A DNA stretch of 64,000 nucleotides, taken from assembly GCA_000310025.1 (NCBI GenBank), contig FN649737.1, positions 1,389,367 to 1,453,366 on the forward strand, written 5' to 3'. The translations under genes and the position numbers were made by a program. This stretch comes from Ectocarpus siliculosus. Its lineage: Eukaryota; Sar; Phaeophyceae; Ectocarpales; Ectocarpaceae. A model generated the notes under the pieces. That model had not been told where the DNA came from. It made no database searches and saw only the letters and a list, made by a program, of their open reading frames with translations. Below, one piece after another: positions 1 through 13,300 of the stretch; positions within the stretch are counted from its first letter, which is position 1, and each line of letters opens with the position of its first letter.

Positions 1-225
1 ACATCCCACGAGTACCATACATACAGCGTGTTCTATTCTTGAATATATAGACTTATTATCATATTATAGACTGCCTATCTATTTTTTTCATTTCCGTTCG
101 CAGCTTTTTACTTTATACAAGGTCGCCTTTTATACAAGGTCGCCTTTGGACGACCGCCGAAATAATGTACAAAGACACACACGTACACGATACAAACAAA
201 AACTACGGCGATGCGGCGTCTTCCC
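1..225. other. Left-edge non-coding sequence
   Basis: AT-rich sequence with no convincing exon. It contains two adjacent copies of a 16-base unit (TTTATACAAGGTCGCC) at 112-127 and 128-143. It lies just downstream of the minus-strand EsV-1-7 gene, so it may be its 3' flank. Confidence 0.5.
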
Positions 226-3200
226 TTATCTTCTCCAGGCCTTCCGCCAAGCTGAGCCCTTTATTTGCTCTAGGTCGCGCACTCTTTTCACCAGCATCTG
301 CCTTAGGAGGTCAATGTTTATTCCGTTCGAATGCTTCACCCCTCGTCTACGAAGTGCCTCTCCGCACGGCTTCTTCTTCATGCTCAGTATCTCAGCTTCG
401 GACAACACAGGTTCGTCAAGGGGGTCCACCGACAATGCTTGCCACGCCCCTCCCCCCCCTCCCCCCNNNNNNNNNNNNNNNNNNNNNNNNNNNNNNNNNN
501 NNNNNNNNNNNNNNNNNNNNNNNNNNNNNNNNNNNNNNNNNNNNNNNNNNNNNNNNNNNNNNNNNNCTCCCCCTCCTCCCCATCCTCCCCCCCCCCTTCC
601 CCCGCCCCGCCCCCCTCTTTCTATTCTGCCTCTTCGTCCTCCGTGGAGATGTCCCCCCTCCCGTGGCAACCTCTCCGCGCTGCAAGCGCCGTGCAGCTGT
701 CCATAGACACCCTTGGCTTGGCTCTCCCAGAATTGCGACATCTGTGTCCCTCTGATGACCCCGTGTAACTGTTGCACATGCTGCAAAGTCGCCCCACTAC
801 CCCCATGTCCCCTGCCTTGCTCTTGTGCGATGGCCACGTTCCGAACCACCACCTCGTTGTACAGGCGCGCAGCCTCCGCAGCCACTTCTGGCGCCATCAT
901 GTGCCGTTGTGAACTTGCTACCGCTGCCGCTTGACAGGAAGCGGCGAGGTTGAGCTCGTCAGTTGTGCGGATTGGTGGGGTCTTACGGTTGGTCGGGGAC
1001 GTGGGATTTTACGTGCGAATTTTGCCGCAATGGGCTCGCTTATTTCCTACCACACCCCCGGAGGCAGTGGTGACGCGGCCTGGCCGATGCCTGTTTCCTT
1101 CGGCGACGCCACCTTCCACGGAGACATCGACGTTGGATTGCAACGGGCCGAAGGGGGGCAACCAACCGGTGCTGGTGAGAAGTCTGGAACAGAGTGTAGA
1201 GTGTCGACATACCGACAGACATACCGACAAAACACAACGGCTGCATGGAAAACAACGAAAAGGATGTACGTGCCACCAAACGTTCGCCAAGATAAAATAT
1301 GCCGAGATAAGCTCGAGGAGAAAGGGAGAATGCTTGATTTCGGGCCATCCGTTTTCAGACACCTACTTCTTCTACTACTTGGCGTTTGTTCGCACCTGTC
1401 CGTCGCCCCCCCTGGTCTGCTGTCCTCCTTTGCCTCAAGTCACCTTGCCGCAATCCATCGGCTTCTGGCACCCCACTTTGTAGACTACCCGCCCCATACT
1501 GCATCGCTCCCCCCCCCACCGACCCTGTTGCAGTGGGTCCGACACCCCCGGCACTGGCACCACGCACGGCAGCATCAAGTGCTGCTAGCCTAGCTGCCGC
1601 GCCTGGGCGAGTAGGAGCGGACAACGTGCTTCGACTCTCAGTCGCACAAGAGTCCGGCCTTCTTCTCAAGAGCTCGCTGCCCGGTGTGATGCTCGAGTGT
1701 GTTGTCGGGACGCTACGCATCGCACCACTGGCGGCAGAATCTCCGCGCGTCGAACCTCCTACACCCCTTGACTGCTGGCTGCCACGTACAGAGGCTCCGG
1801 GTACTCCGTCTCGCGCCGCCCAGCTACCGCGATCTGCGAGATAGTGGGTGCAACAGCGGAATCGGATTGTAGGGAATGTAGGGCACACGTAGGTAGGGTG
1901 ACACGTAGGTAGAGCACCACCTGTGGACAGCACAGGAAGGCTGAACTTCGGGGTGTGGAGGGGGGCGGTAAAGCTTGCGCAAACAGACAAAAGCATGCAG
2001 CACAAAACTGGGTGAGCAAGTAAAAACGAGACAGGGTATACGCTTGACTCTGCCGGGTAGGGGGGCGATGGAACACCTCAAACTACTTGTAACAAAAAAA
2101 ACAAGTGGATACTACACTTGAAAAACCTGTGTGTTCAGTACAAAAACAAGACAGCACCTGCGCGGGCGGAATGTTGGGCTGTAGAGGCGGGTTTCCGAAT
2201 GGGGTGGTCAAGATTTGGCACCTCTACATCAATGTAAAAGACAAAATGTTGCGAAGAAAACAAGGTACAGCAACGGTAGAACATCAAAGTCCGACTTGAA
2301 CGCTCACCTCTGGAGCGATGGGGACAAAGGTGCCAATGACGTAGAACTCCTCCAGAGCCCACAACATCTTCCTCAGCGTCCATCCATAATTTCCCTTGTG
2401 CCTTCTCGCTCGGTCTGGAGGGTGCCCGAGAGGAATGTAGGGGGCATGGTCGCCAAACCTGCGGCCAACAGCCCGCAGGGCCTGTTGCGTCAAGAGAGCT
2501 GCGTCCGCGGGGGTGTAGACTCGGAGTGTTGCTCACGGGTTCCAGGCCGCCATCCGGTGTAGGTCTCGGCAAATGACTGCGGTGTACCTCTACGACGCGC
2601 TCCACCATGCGGGAGGCGTCCTCGTTCGTTGTGGTTTCGTGCCGCTGAGGTCTTGGCTCGGGAGCCGGGGAGCGGTCAACATCGTCCGGTTTTAGCGGCG
2701 GTTGATCTCGATACAACGCTTTTGCCAAGTTGACGTTCATGTCGATGCTTGCTTGCGTCGTTCCAGGGGGGGGTGCACCGCGAGCTTTGACCGAACGGAT
2801 GTGAAGCAGTGGAGCTGCTGCTGCCGATGATGGAGCTGGTGCTGTTGTTCGGAGCCTTGCTCCAGGCGCTTGCACAGGTGGCAAGGATGGAACACTACGC
2901 ACACGGGAAACGACGTTCAGCATACCGTACTCGGCGTGCGGCGCGCAACGCTCCCTGGCGCCGCCAACTTTGCCGTAAAGTGCACGTCTTTCACAGCCTG
3001 GGGCAGAGCATGTGTCTCCTGCACGGAGGAGTGGCGTTGCTGGCTGGGTAGCAGCAACGAACGGCAGCAGGAACGGGAAGCCCTGAAGCTGACAGTCCCG
3101 GCGAAGATACATGTAGAGGCGCCGTTGGGTGGGGCGCAGTATTTAGTCGATAATCGCCCGGCTCCCGGCTTGCGACGCTTCCCTGCCTCAAAGTGGCCAG

Positions 3201-3409
3201 GGCAGAACGCTTCGAACCTCCCGCAAGGCAAGAGCCGGGACATCCGCTGCCTGCCGGCAGGAAACCACTCTCCCATCACCTTCTCCTTGTCCTCTCGATA
3301 CTCGAGGTACTCCCACCCCAGCTTGCAGCGCGGCTCCGAGCACTTGAAGGGCTGGTCCGACATCCTCGTGTGCCATCCTCCAGCTGCGGCCCCTGGTGGC
3401 GAGGCCATC
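226..3409 (-). CDS. Probable multi-exon gene with EsV-1-7-type Cys/His motif; exon structure unresolved, possibly broken
   Basis: The firmest piece is an exon starting at 3018 after a TGCAG acceptor. It encodes one C-x4-C-x15-C-x2-H motif (CSAPGC ... CAPH, about 2905-3016), which matches the EsV-1-7 repeat first seen in phaeovirus EsV-1 gene 7 and in the brown-algal developmental gene IMMEDIATE UPRIGHT. An upstream exon (about 3230-3409, ATG at 3409 or 3363) has another C-x4-C and a distal CPGH. Downstream, 2308 to about 2520 reads as a good exon with donor GAG|GTGAGC, but it lies one frame away from the preceding 2545-3018 stretch with no room for a normal intron. Long open frames follow at 1416-1850 and 226-900; the last contains a Lys/Arg-rich SAP-like helix pair (about 230-420) and is interrupted by the N gap in a polyglycine stretch. 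The regions are GC-rich, so some of these frames may be spurious. It could be one gene, two genes or a decayed copy. Confidence 0.4.
467..566. other. Assembly gap (100 N)
   Basis: A run of exactly 100 N, the conventional size for a gap of unknown length. It is flanked on both sides by C-rich pyrimidine tracts (CCCCTCCCC), so the break probably reflects failure to sequence a G/C homopolymer. Protein frames crossing it are not interpretable. Confidence 0.98.
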
Positions 3410-3645
3410 ACGTGCTGCTCTCGGCTTTCCTGGTCGACGCACACGTCTCGATCAACACATCTAGCACGCTGGTACACGCAGGTACTCTATGCGGCGACCA
3501 GCAAGCACCCAGTACCGACGGATGTCTCCCTCTCTCTGTCCAAGGCACTTCCTCAGCCAATCAGGCAAGAGAATCTCGATCCGCGGATCCGCCATAAAAA
3601 AGTTACTTGACTGTAGAATGGCTTTTGAAGCTTTCGCCGTTAGGT

Positions 3646-3727
3646 GAGTTCGGCCGGGGGCCCGCCACTAGTAAATAATCGCCCTCCCCGGCGATTTTTT
3701 ACTAGTGGCGGGCCCCCGGCCGAACTC
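3646..3727. repeat. 82-bp near-perfect palindrome (hairpin)
   Basis: Two 38-base arms (3646-3683 and 3690-3727) are reverse complements with one mismatch, around a 6-base centre. The arms are very GC-rich (they contain GGCCGGGGGCCC) and end at GAGTTC/GAACTC. It sits between the EsV-1-7 gene (-) and ATG13 (+), that is, in the shared upstream region of a divergent pair. It could be a tiny MITE or a structured regulatory element. Confidence 0.9.
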
Positions 3728-3935
3728 CAGTCACATGATGAAGTATCCCGATCTTAAAAACGCGAATTTTCTGCAAACCCACATCTCGTCCTCCTCCTGT
3801 GTTTCCTGGTCTGTTGCTGATGTTCAAAGAGCACGTGCGTCGCAGTTAGGAGTTGGGGGCAGTGTGAGGAGACAGAGAGGGCCAAGAGAGAAGAGGAGCT
3901 GTAACAGCAGCAATCTTGACCCAGTCCAAGCAGAG

Positions 3936-6900
3936 ATGAGCAGCGATAGGTCCAAATGCGAACAAGTTGTCTATGAGCTGCTCTGCAAGGTCGCAGAACT
4001 TGTCGTTTCCAGCAGAGTTTCGCTAATTCAACCACAGCGACGCGAAGTCAACAGCAAGGTGAGACCACTGCAAGTGCTAGAAGTGCCACACCTTGGTTTC
4101 ATTCGTGAGCGTCAGCCCACGCTTGGGCTACAGGGATCTGGGAATTATAACAAAAAATTGGACTTTGAACCGAAGGTGATTTGTGTACACATGTCTGCAC
4201 ATTGAGACGCTGAGGGATGGGAGTCCTCCCAAAGCTTACACCCTTCGCTCGTCGATCGTATCCTCGTGCGTTGTTTCGTCAAGCAGTTCTCTCTGCACGT
4301 GCAAGAGCTAGCGTTTGTGAGAAACTCCATGAAAGCATGGGAAAACAACCTCACGCTGCCTCTTGGCATTGACATATTTTGGGTAGAGGGAGGAGGAGAC
4401 GGGGCCCCTCGCCGCGAGCTGCTGGAGCGATGGGAGATCATGTGCGTCGTTGCGTACGGGGTATGTCGTCTGCCCTTTCGGAGGTTTCTTAGTAGAAGTC
4501 ACAGCAAAGTTGGTCAAGCTGAGGGAACGGTGGTTCAATGTTAGCCTCGAATTAGCACACCGTTGTTATCCCATGCATCGGAAGAACTGGATTGCGAAGA
4601 TTGGTGCACTCGAGGGAGGTAGAGTGCTCCGTACGACCCTCAAGAATTTTGAGTTCGTAGCAGGCGAACGCGAAGCAGGAAGGCGTGTGGGGCTAGCGGA
4701 GAATGTTCTGTGAAGACGGACCATTCATTGGATGCTGTACACGCATGATGGCGAATTTGATACGGGGGAATCTGTATATTCATCGTGTGAGTGTGCGTTT
4801 TGTCGTTCTGTCTCTCTTTTTCCCTGTCTCTTGTTCTCGTTCTCCCTCTCTCCTGTCTCTCTGTCGTGTGTTGACCCTCACATATTCTCAAGACCGATAC
4901 TGCTGTAGTTACTCACACACACCCTCCACCGTTCACATCTCGATCGTAACCGGAGGTTGTGAGAACGGGGCGATACGTGCAAGAAACGCTCTTGACACTA
5001 CATTGATGGCCCAAGTGATCATTTTCGGAATCGGCACACTTCGGGGCGTGAAGCAATGAATCTATTTTTAACAGCGGTCCCTCTACAGTATGGGGTGTGC
5101 GATGACTTGTGGTCTGACGGCACTTACTCAACGGGAACATAGTGTCACGAACAGCCCGCTGGTCTGGAAAGCAGGAAGCATCAAGTTGTCCGAATGTTTG
5201 CGCCGTGGCAGGTACGAGGCGCAAGATGCGGCAGAGGGCAAATCTGCTCAGCTGAGGCACTTCTTCAAACGATCCATCATCCTTCTTCGCACTCTTTACT
5301 CTCTCGTGCGGTTGCTGCCAGCTTACAGCGTGAGTGGGAACCAATATTTTCGAGAGTTATCTGGACGAATGCGTGGTCTGTTTGGGTGATATTAGTTACG
5401 ATATGATGCAGATTCCCAAACCCCACAAACTGAGTACGAGGCACCTCCAACATTGGCTTTGTTCAACACGGAGGTCAACAGGTCTCCTCCTTTGTCAAAA
5501 CACCAAATCCACAGCGATACAAGTCATCCGAAACACACATCTTGAAGTCAGGCAATAGCTTTGGCCCAAACGCGCCCCGTGGGCGTGGTGTCCGCACGAA
5601 CAGCTTCCCTGAAAGTGGCGCCTGAAAATGGCGATATCCTGAGGAACCTGGCTGAAATATGCAGCTCGCCTCCCGCCATCCTGTTGATTTTGACATAGGT
5701 TCACAAACGGATCCAGAGCAGGGATGTGTCTTTGGCAGATTCAAGAGACGACACGGGTTTCTCCCTGTACCCTTTGCGTGATGGAGGTAGCTGCGGTTCA
5801 GGTCTGGACTTCAGCGCTAGTGGCGGAGAAGACCATGCAGGTCGCAGTGGCCGGAAGTCGACGAGCTGCTACACCTTCAAGCCTTTAAAGGCACCACACG
5901 GCAGTGTGAAGGTCATCTGTCACTACCGAAGAGGTGTGGATTCAAAGGTGCGCTGGGTTTAGAGTACGAAACGACGCGCTTTTATCCGTGTCATCCCGCA
6001 CGCGTTTGTCACCTGTTGTGTCGGCATGGCGTGCACCCGTCAACCACTGTTTGTTGGTAATTTAACATTCTGACAAGCGTCTTGTTCCTTCCGCCTGTAT
6101 GACTCTTCGTCAGGCTTATCAGCACGGACAAACCAACACCGTTACTGCAGCGCCCGATATGACGACTTCGCTCATCCCGGACTATGTAACGGACGAGTAT
6201 GAGAGAAACGCCGCAGCCTCGAGGATGCCAGCAACGGAAGTGAACCACGACTGGCCAAAGCTGCCCAGCACGCCTGAAGACGGAGCTTCGGTGCCAGACG
6301 GTGCTGTCGATGCGTATGGCCAGCACGCCGGGAATAAAGTCTCGAAAGAGAATACTTCTATGATGCATTGGCCCTCTCCGGAACTGGGGCATGGGTACGC
6401 GGAGAAGCGAACACACATTGGACCACGCCAGGGTCCAGCACCGTTTTTGACTCCTGGGCCACATCGCGGACGGCCGCTTGGGTGAGGAAATGCTCTCTCT
6501 CTGTTTAATGTATTCGGCCAAAACCAGGTCCCATTGCTGTATTATGTCACGTCCTTCGTAAAACAATGGCATGTATCGATCTGTGATAGCTTGTGTATGG
6601 AACAGCTGTGCAAGTTTGGGCTTGAGTAGCTTGAGCAACGGAACATGTGATACATCATTCTGTGTTATCGTCACTTGCACTGCTGTTCATCGAGGGCGGT
6701 CTCTGCACTTTGGGTTCATAGGTGTCTCTCATGCACTTCGCAGTGAGATCCAGCAACGTCCATCCAGTGTAGGGCTGCTGTTAAAAATTGATGAACGTTG
6801 TTGCATGATTCATTTTCAAATTTAAGAAGGCACGACGTCATGATGGAGCCACTGGAGTTGGGACCAAACGCTGAAATCCATGCTCGAGGGCCCCCGCATT

Positions 6901-9583
6901 TTCCAGCTCCTCCTGTGCGGCAGGAAAACGAAGATCTCATACGCGTTTCTGCACAAACCCTATCGGGTGCCAGCGGACGCACGGAGTCGAACCATGTGGA
7001 TTCTCATTGCAGCAACGGGGTAAGCTGATGAATGGCAAAAATCCATTTGTCCCCACCTCTTCTTGTATTCCACCCTGGTCCACATTACAGGGGACATGCC
7101 AAAAACGCAATATAGGCGACCTTGAGTAGATTCGCACTTGGGTGCTACATGTACTTTAAAGGTGTAGACTAGCTACAACAGCCAGACCCCAGTGGAGGGG
7201 GGGGGTGCAAATGTTTGCCAGGGGTGGACCGGAGACACCGTGATAGTGACAGCATTAGATGAACATGTTTTCCACTCTCTGGATATCGCCGTAAGCCCTT
7301 CGATTGCTATCAGCGAACAGATCTGCAATCACTGTTGCCCTCTCAGGTTCGTTAAGATTTCTCTGTAGTGTTGGGGAACGGTTTCAGCCGCAGACATGAC
7401 CCCTCATGCTTTTAGAAGACAATTTCCTGCCAATTCGCGGGCGCGCGCTCCGTTAATTGTTACCCAGACGGTGACTATTGGTGATACGCGGCCATGTTCT
7501 TTCAAAATTTGGTTTGGGGGATGTTACAGAATGGGTAGATCCAAAAGTCACAGTTCCCGCACAAGGTACCACAATTTGTTGGAATGTCCCCAGTTGCTGA
7601 CCAGAGTGGTACCCGACAACTTGTGCGCCAACATGCAATACCTGCGTAGACGAGCGGCACATCACGGCGAACGTTTGGCCGATACAAGGTATGACTAGAG
7701 TATCAGGCTCCTGTCAAATCCAAGCATCCTCTATTGCGAAGAGTTCTTCAACAGTGTCCCGGTTCTGCGACGCCGTGCAGATGATTCGGACAGCAGAGGG
7801 AGGAGAGGACGGAGTTGCTGATCGAGGCAGAGCACTCATGCGGCCGTACAGGCGAAATTCAATCAGCGAATCGCTGTCAACGCCGTCAGGGTCTGGTGGC
7901 TCTCGCATCACAGCAGGGCATCGGCACAGCACGGCAATCGAGTACACCCCTCCATTTTCGTACAACACCACTGGGCCTGATCTTGGCGAACGAAACATTG
8001 CCCTGGGTCAGCCCTTGGTTAGCTTCAGCCCTCCTTTTAACGCCGTACACGTCGGCCAGAGGGGTCATGACAGCACCTTCAGCATAAGGGTACATTCATC
8101 TGGACCACGTGCCCCGGTGCCTACCCTCCTGGAAGTGCTGCCAGAATCTCCTTTTGCGTTGAGGAAAGAAGGCACTCAACCCCCTGGTGTCCCGGGGACA
8201 GCGGTTGCTTCCTCGTCGCGGCCGTTCCTGCCAAGATTGGACTGTAGTAGTCAGGAACCAACGTTTGCTGCAACAAGTGCTGGCATTGACAGAACTGAGG
8301 TGAGTTCGTGCCTTCTATCCGAAGGTGCCACGGCGTCCAGTTAGACTCCTCTGGTATCTTTTCTGCCTCATTCGTTGTCAGGCCTTTGCTGTGGCATCCA
8401 TCAGGTAGCCTTTGTGGTCCTTGGTTCTGAAGTGCGGGAATAACCGATTGCCTGGCGTATATCAATTAATTACCGGCTGGCGTTCCAGCTACCTTTTGCG
8501 GCAGAACTGCAAGACGATGGAGTATCAGCATCTGTGGATTCCAGCGTCTGTGGTGTGGAGGGTGGGTTGGACTCCTCTGCCGCTCCGTCGACGCTGTACG
8601 CGTTGTGCTCGGCCGCGTCCTCCAAGTATGTCGTTTGGGTTTCACTATTCTTGCGGATCGTGTCAGATTGTCCGTTGCATGCGCAGACTTGCGTTTACTA
8701 CTCCTCTGGTATACGAGTCCGTGGCACGTGCCATTTTGGAACACAACCTTGAGAAAATTGCCGCCTAACGAGAAAATAACATAGTAACCCGTAGTTCGAG
8801 AATTATTTAACGAACCGGGGAACGGGAGGACTATGGTGATGGATGATGCCTCTGGTACGTACCGATTGAGACGACAGCATTTCATGAGGTGGAGCTGATG
8901 GCGTTGGCATGCGTTCCATTCTTGGTCCAGTATTGCACGTGCATTTTTACACGGCGCGCCTAATGAGCGCACAGATGTTACTGGAGTGGTATGCATACGG
9001 CGGGAAATATCTCGTGACGTCGTGCCCATAATCAGCCTTTTCGTCCTGTGCCTCGGTTCATCAATCCGTGTAGGCCACCTTCGTGAGAGTGGGCGTCAGT
9101 ACATGTGCTCTTTTCGTGCGTTTTGCAGGTCTATTTTCCTGGCGGACCCATCATCAGAATATGCAGAGCAGACGGCAGTCGGTTTTTTACAGGAGCGTGA
9201 TTCAAACGACGTTCCTTCCCCCGGCGCAGAGTACACCAGCACAGCCGGGAGTCTACCCCAGGAAGTTATCGTGGTGAGGAGTTAGCGGCTAAGCTCGCAC
9301 GTCACGGACGTCTAGCAGCCTGCATCATGAGCATTATCAGCACTGTGGCCCTCACGCGTCTTGTGCTTCTGGAGCGCAGCTTCCTCGTACGACCCATATT
9401 TCGGTGGATTCCCTATACACTCGCTTGCCATAACGTGAGCAGCGTTTTCTGTCCTTCACTGCATACCCTCTCGTCTTGTGCCCATGCCCGTGTAATTGGT
9501 GTTTCGTGTGTCAGCGCTCATTGGAAGAAGATCTGGAGGGATTCAGGCTGTTTCAACAAGAAGTTCTTGAGCAAAGACGCTGA
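3936..9583 (+). CDS. ATG13: Autophagy-related protein 13 (ATG13), multi-exon
   Basis: ATG13 is the HORMA-domain scaffold of the ATG1 kinase complex that starts autophagosome formation. Exons whose phases agree are 3936-4058, 4287-4441, 5212-5329, about 5800-5933, 6151-6481, 6827-7019, 7781-8299, 8489-8625, 9129-9273 and 9515-9583 (stop TGA). The N-terminal exons carry the family signatures KCEQVVYELLCK, then LLERWEI joined to MYEAQD, then SIILLRTLYSLVRLLPAY, then YTFKPLKAPHGS, followed by SLIPDYV as in plant ATG13. The rest is a Ser/Pro-rich tail with RRNSIS, SFSPPF, SPFA and LPFA motifs, as expected for the disordered regulatory region that binds ATG1. The last exon is a short helix (SLEEDLEGFRLFQQ). 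One exon between 5329 and about 5800 was not pinned down. Total length is about 640 residues, near that of plant homologues. Start is the ATG just before the conserved helix. Confidence 0.75.
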
Positions 9584-10313
9584 CTATCAGCACTTCGTCG
9601 CAGCTATCGGATGGATTGTAATTAGGTGTGCAGTCTGTCGAACTTGGGCATGCGTTGCGCACATCAAACCGGTACATGCGTGAGCGTTTAGAATTAGAAG
9701 CATTTACCATTGGCGCTGTTCTTACGCACACATGAAATTAGGTTTTCGGTGTCTCGTAACCACGCGTCAGGTTGTCGATGTTGTCGAGGGTGGGGCCCAA
9801 CGACGAAGGTTGAACGTGTTGAATGATTCTATCTCCACTCCCGGTATTGTACTCACCACGTGCCGAGACCTCAATTTGAAAGTTACCGGATAGCACGTGC
9901 GGTAGGGTTCGGGGGAAACGTAGTCACAGACATCCGCGAACAACCCTGTTCCACGTGAAAGCTTAAACATAAGGCTACTGAGGTTAACACTGATGTACCT
10001 GGTAAAGTTGATAAATCCATCTTCTTACGCTGCCTGGAGATGATGAGTATACGTGCTCACCCCAAGGGAAATTACTTCTTAGACGAGAATGCGAAAACAG
10101 AAGCCAAGAGTAGCAGTAGACCAGTCCGGGCTAAGTACACAGCACACAGCAACACCTCTAGGGAAATATCGAACAAAATTCGTCCCCGCGTAAAACTGGT
10201 ACATATTGACGTTATTTCCCTGCTGGGTGACGTTGCTCCACCAGGTCGTCTCTCTCTCTTCCCAATTCGCCGAACCGTCGGTCAGTCCGCCAAGGCGAGC
10301 CTGTAGCTCAACA
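9584..10313. other. Intergenic region between convergent genes
   Basis: This lies between the 3' ends of ATG13 (+) and the syntaxin gene (-) and must hold both terminators and 3'UTRs. No conserved exon or repeat was recognised. A 67-codon minus-strand frame at 9767-9970 has no recognisable motif. Confidence 0.5.
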
Positions 10314-13300
10314 CTAAACATATATGAGCATCAGCACTAATATTATGAGGATGAAGGAAAGCAGCAAAATCGTCCAGATTTGGCACTTGCCTGTGTAGCG
10401 AACGTGCAAAAGAAAGACGGCAGTGGGTAAGGAACAGCGAGTTTTGTACAGGTTAACGTCGCAGTATGCTCTTCGGCGCGTTCTTTCCAAATGCGACCTG
10501 ATTAGCAACAGTTTTGGCGAGGTGTACACGGGGGGGCCTCAAAAGGAGCAGACACAAAACTGAAATGGTTACGATGAGTTACAGCTGTCGAACGACTCAC
10601 TCTTAGTTTTGAGCAGCTTCCCCAGCCGTCCCATAACGAAGTTCATGCTTTCTGTGGCTTCATCCATGTCATCGTCCAACGCTGTCAGCAGCCTGTACAG
10701 GGCGGACATGCAGAGACACACGAGATTGGTCATCAAAAAGGTGAAGCGATAGACCATGTGCACGATGCGGACGCTGTCCCTTTTATTTGGCATCAACACG
10801 GAGCTAAGCATGAGCAGGTGGTGCCAGTGGTCCAAGCCTCATTCGCAGACTTCCTCTTCACAAACTATTTTTGGCCGCCTCTTCGCATTGGCCAGAACCC
10901 ATGCTGCTGTACACGGTCGATCCGATGTCCGATGCAATTGTAGCAGCCTACGGAGCGTTGGACGGAAGCACTTTTGTTGGGATGCAGCAAGTGAAACATA
11001 CGTCCGCCCTACAGCAGTAGGTGGCACCCGCTTTTTCGAACGATCCGATCCATCCACCGGACAACCTGGCCGGACTTTGCTCTCTTGGTCGTACATCAAC
11101 GACCCGCCTACATTACAATAGCACGAATAATCGACACGCCCACAGAATCAACGCATTACAGCTTTTCCCAGCAGCGGGTCATGCATTTGGGTTCCGCAAG
11201 GCCAATGTGCCACTCGTGTTCGGCGCAGTCATCGCCAATACGACGTCACCATGGGAGGGTGCAGTCCCAAGTTGGTCTTTGCGTTTCCAAAATTTGATTT
11301 TGCCATTGAATTTCCCATCACGCGATAGCTGAGTTCCGCCCCGACGCCAAAAGCCTCATCACATTTTCCCCTTTTGGCCAATCACAGTCTAGCCCCTGAC
11401 CCCGTACCCCTCCCGATTTGGATATTTCAGCGCCTGGGTGCTACTGTTTTAACAAACCGGGCTACAAGGCTGAAAATCTCGAGGGGCCCTTCCAGATAAA
11501 TCTGCACCAATGACAACTCCTGACGCAGCGTTTAAATCGTTCGACTTGCATGCCGAACCCCGTCAACATGGAACACCTGAGCACTGCAGAATAAAGTTGG
11601 AGTCTATGCACAGCAAATGATATGAATTGGACACTTGATTCTTCGAGGCGAGACCTGCTTCACCTATTTTGACTCCTGAGCTCCTCGTTGATGACAGTCG
11701 CTGTCTCGCCGACCCGCTCTACGTGAGTGCCCAGCTCTTCGAGATCTTCATCTTGTCGCGCAAGTTGCATCTGGACTCGCGAACCCCCATGCGGTTGCGG
11801 TTAGATCTGTGCTGCTATACTGCATGAGCAACTCGGTAGATGTTGTAGATTCGTCACCACGTACGGGAACTGCGATTCACTCAGCCAGTGTCGAGCAGGT
11901 TATTGCCTGCGAGTCTTACGTAGCTCAATTGAAAATCGAACGTCTCAAAGAAACCCGGTTGTTGCACTCCTTCGGGACAATTGTATGTTATTATTATTGT
12001 GCCGCTGACAAAGGACCGTTGTCCCACTGATACACCTCACATAGATCGGTGCTTGCCAAATCAGCAGGAGGCCTCAAACGTTCCATGTCCTTTATCCGCA
12101 GATACTTCGACGTAGTGTTGCTTTGAGACGGACAACTGCCATGTCACCAGAACTGAAAGTGCTCTAAAGTGAGCCTTCCGTTGCTCTCAAATCGATAAAA
12201 TCTACAATAGGCGTTGGGTCTGTGGCAAAAATTATAACGGAATCGCTCGGAACTTCGCCACAACGGAAGCACGTCTTCCCCGGAAAATTCCCACGGGGGG
12301 GAGGCTCCGCGCCATCGCTCAATCATGACCTTTACGACTAAGGATCAAAGCCCACGCTTAGGTCGTGGGTCGCCTGCTTCCGCATTGTTGCTTTATGCTA
12401 CAACCACCTGCTTCAACACACAGTAACTTACTCGAACGCGTGACTGATGATCCAGAATGTGCTCAGTGTTGTCTCGTTCAACCTCTGTCCGCGCCCCCAA
12501 ATCTCCTTTGCTCCGGTATTTCGCCATTTCCTAAGGCCAGCAGAGGAGAATACGAAAACACGAAAACTTGTCACTTGAAGTGTTGATTGACTGAAAGGTT
12601 CCGTTGCTAGTGCACAATACGTACATAGACGACATCTTCGGGTTCATGGTGTGACTTACCGACCGGTCGTCTTGTGCCATCTTCTCTTTGGTTTGCTGCC
12701 CGTCGAGCGCATCACTGGCGCGGAGTAACACTTGTTTCGAGTCGGAGAGGAACGTTTTTCGCTCAGATAGCTCAGCCTGCCACAAGCAACAACAAACAAC
12801 AAGCCGCATGTCAGTAACGAAATTCATGCACCGCACGTAGCATCTATCATCCAGAACGCGAACGGACTTCACCAACCACGTCCCTATGCAAAGAGTGCCC
12901 ACAAGACAAATATGATCAATAGACGGCTTTGCAGCACGATGCGGTGACGGGGCTACATGACATCACCGATACACCCACACAGCACGCGACGAATGGCAAA
13001 ACCTAAACAAGTGAAACAAAATACCAGAATCAAGTACATGACATACACAGCAGTAGGCCTTCGTCCGTTCACAGATTTCGCCAACGCCTTAGAATCAAAT
13101 TCCTACCCAGGGGTGTTCATGAGATGTCGTCGCACCCCACGAAAGGACCGAACTTAGTTCTCAGACCAGCTCACGTTATCGATGTGAGCGAAGGAATCTC
13201 GATTGTTCTCCACGTACTCCACAGTCCTCCGTAAATCTCTCAGTTGGGCGTCTGCCCCCTTGACCTCCTTGGTAAGCCCTAATTTGTTCAAGGAAGGACA

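Noticed and set aside
1386-1844. Plus-strand 152-codon Ala/Pro-rich frame
   Set aside because: It is low complexity, antisense to an equally plausible minus frame, and has no splice or family support.
2870-3610. Plus-strand 246-codon open frame
   Set aside because: It is antisense to the EsV-1-7 exons, has no motif and follows from GC-rich composition.
9767-9970. Minus-strand 67-codon frame between ATG13 and the syntaxin gene
   Set aside because: It has no recognisable family or splice context and lies where two 3'UTRs are expected.
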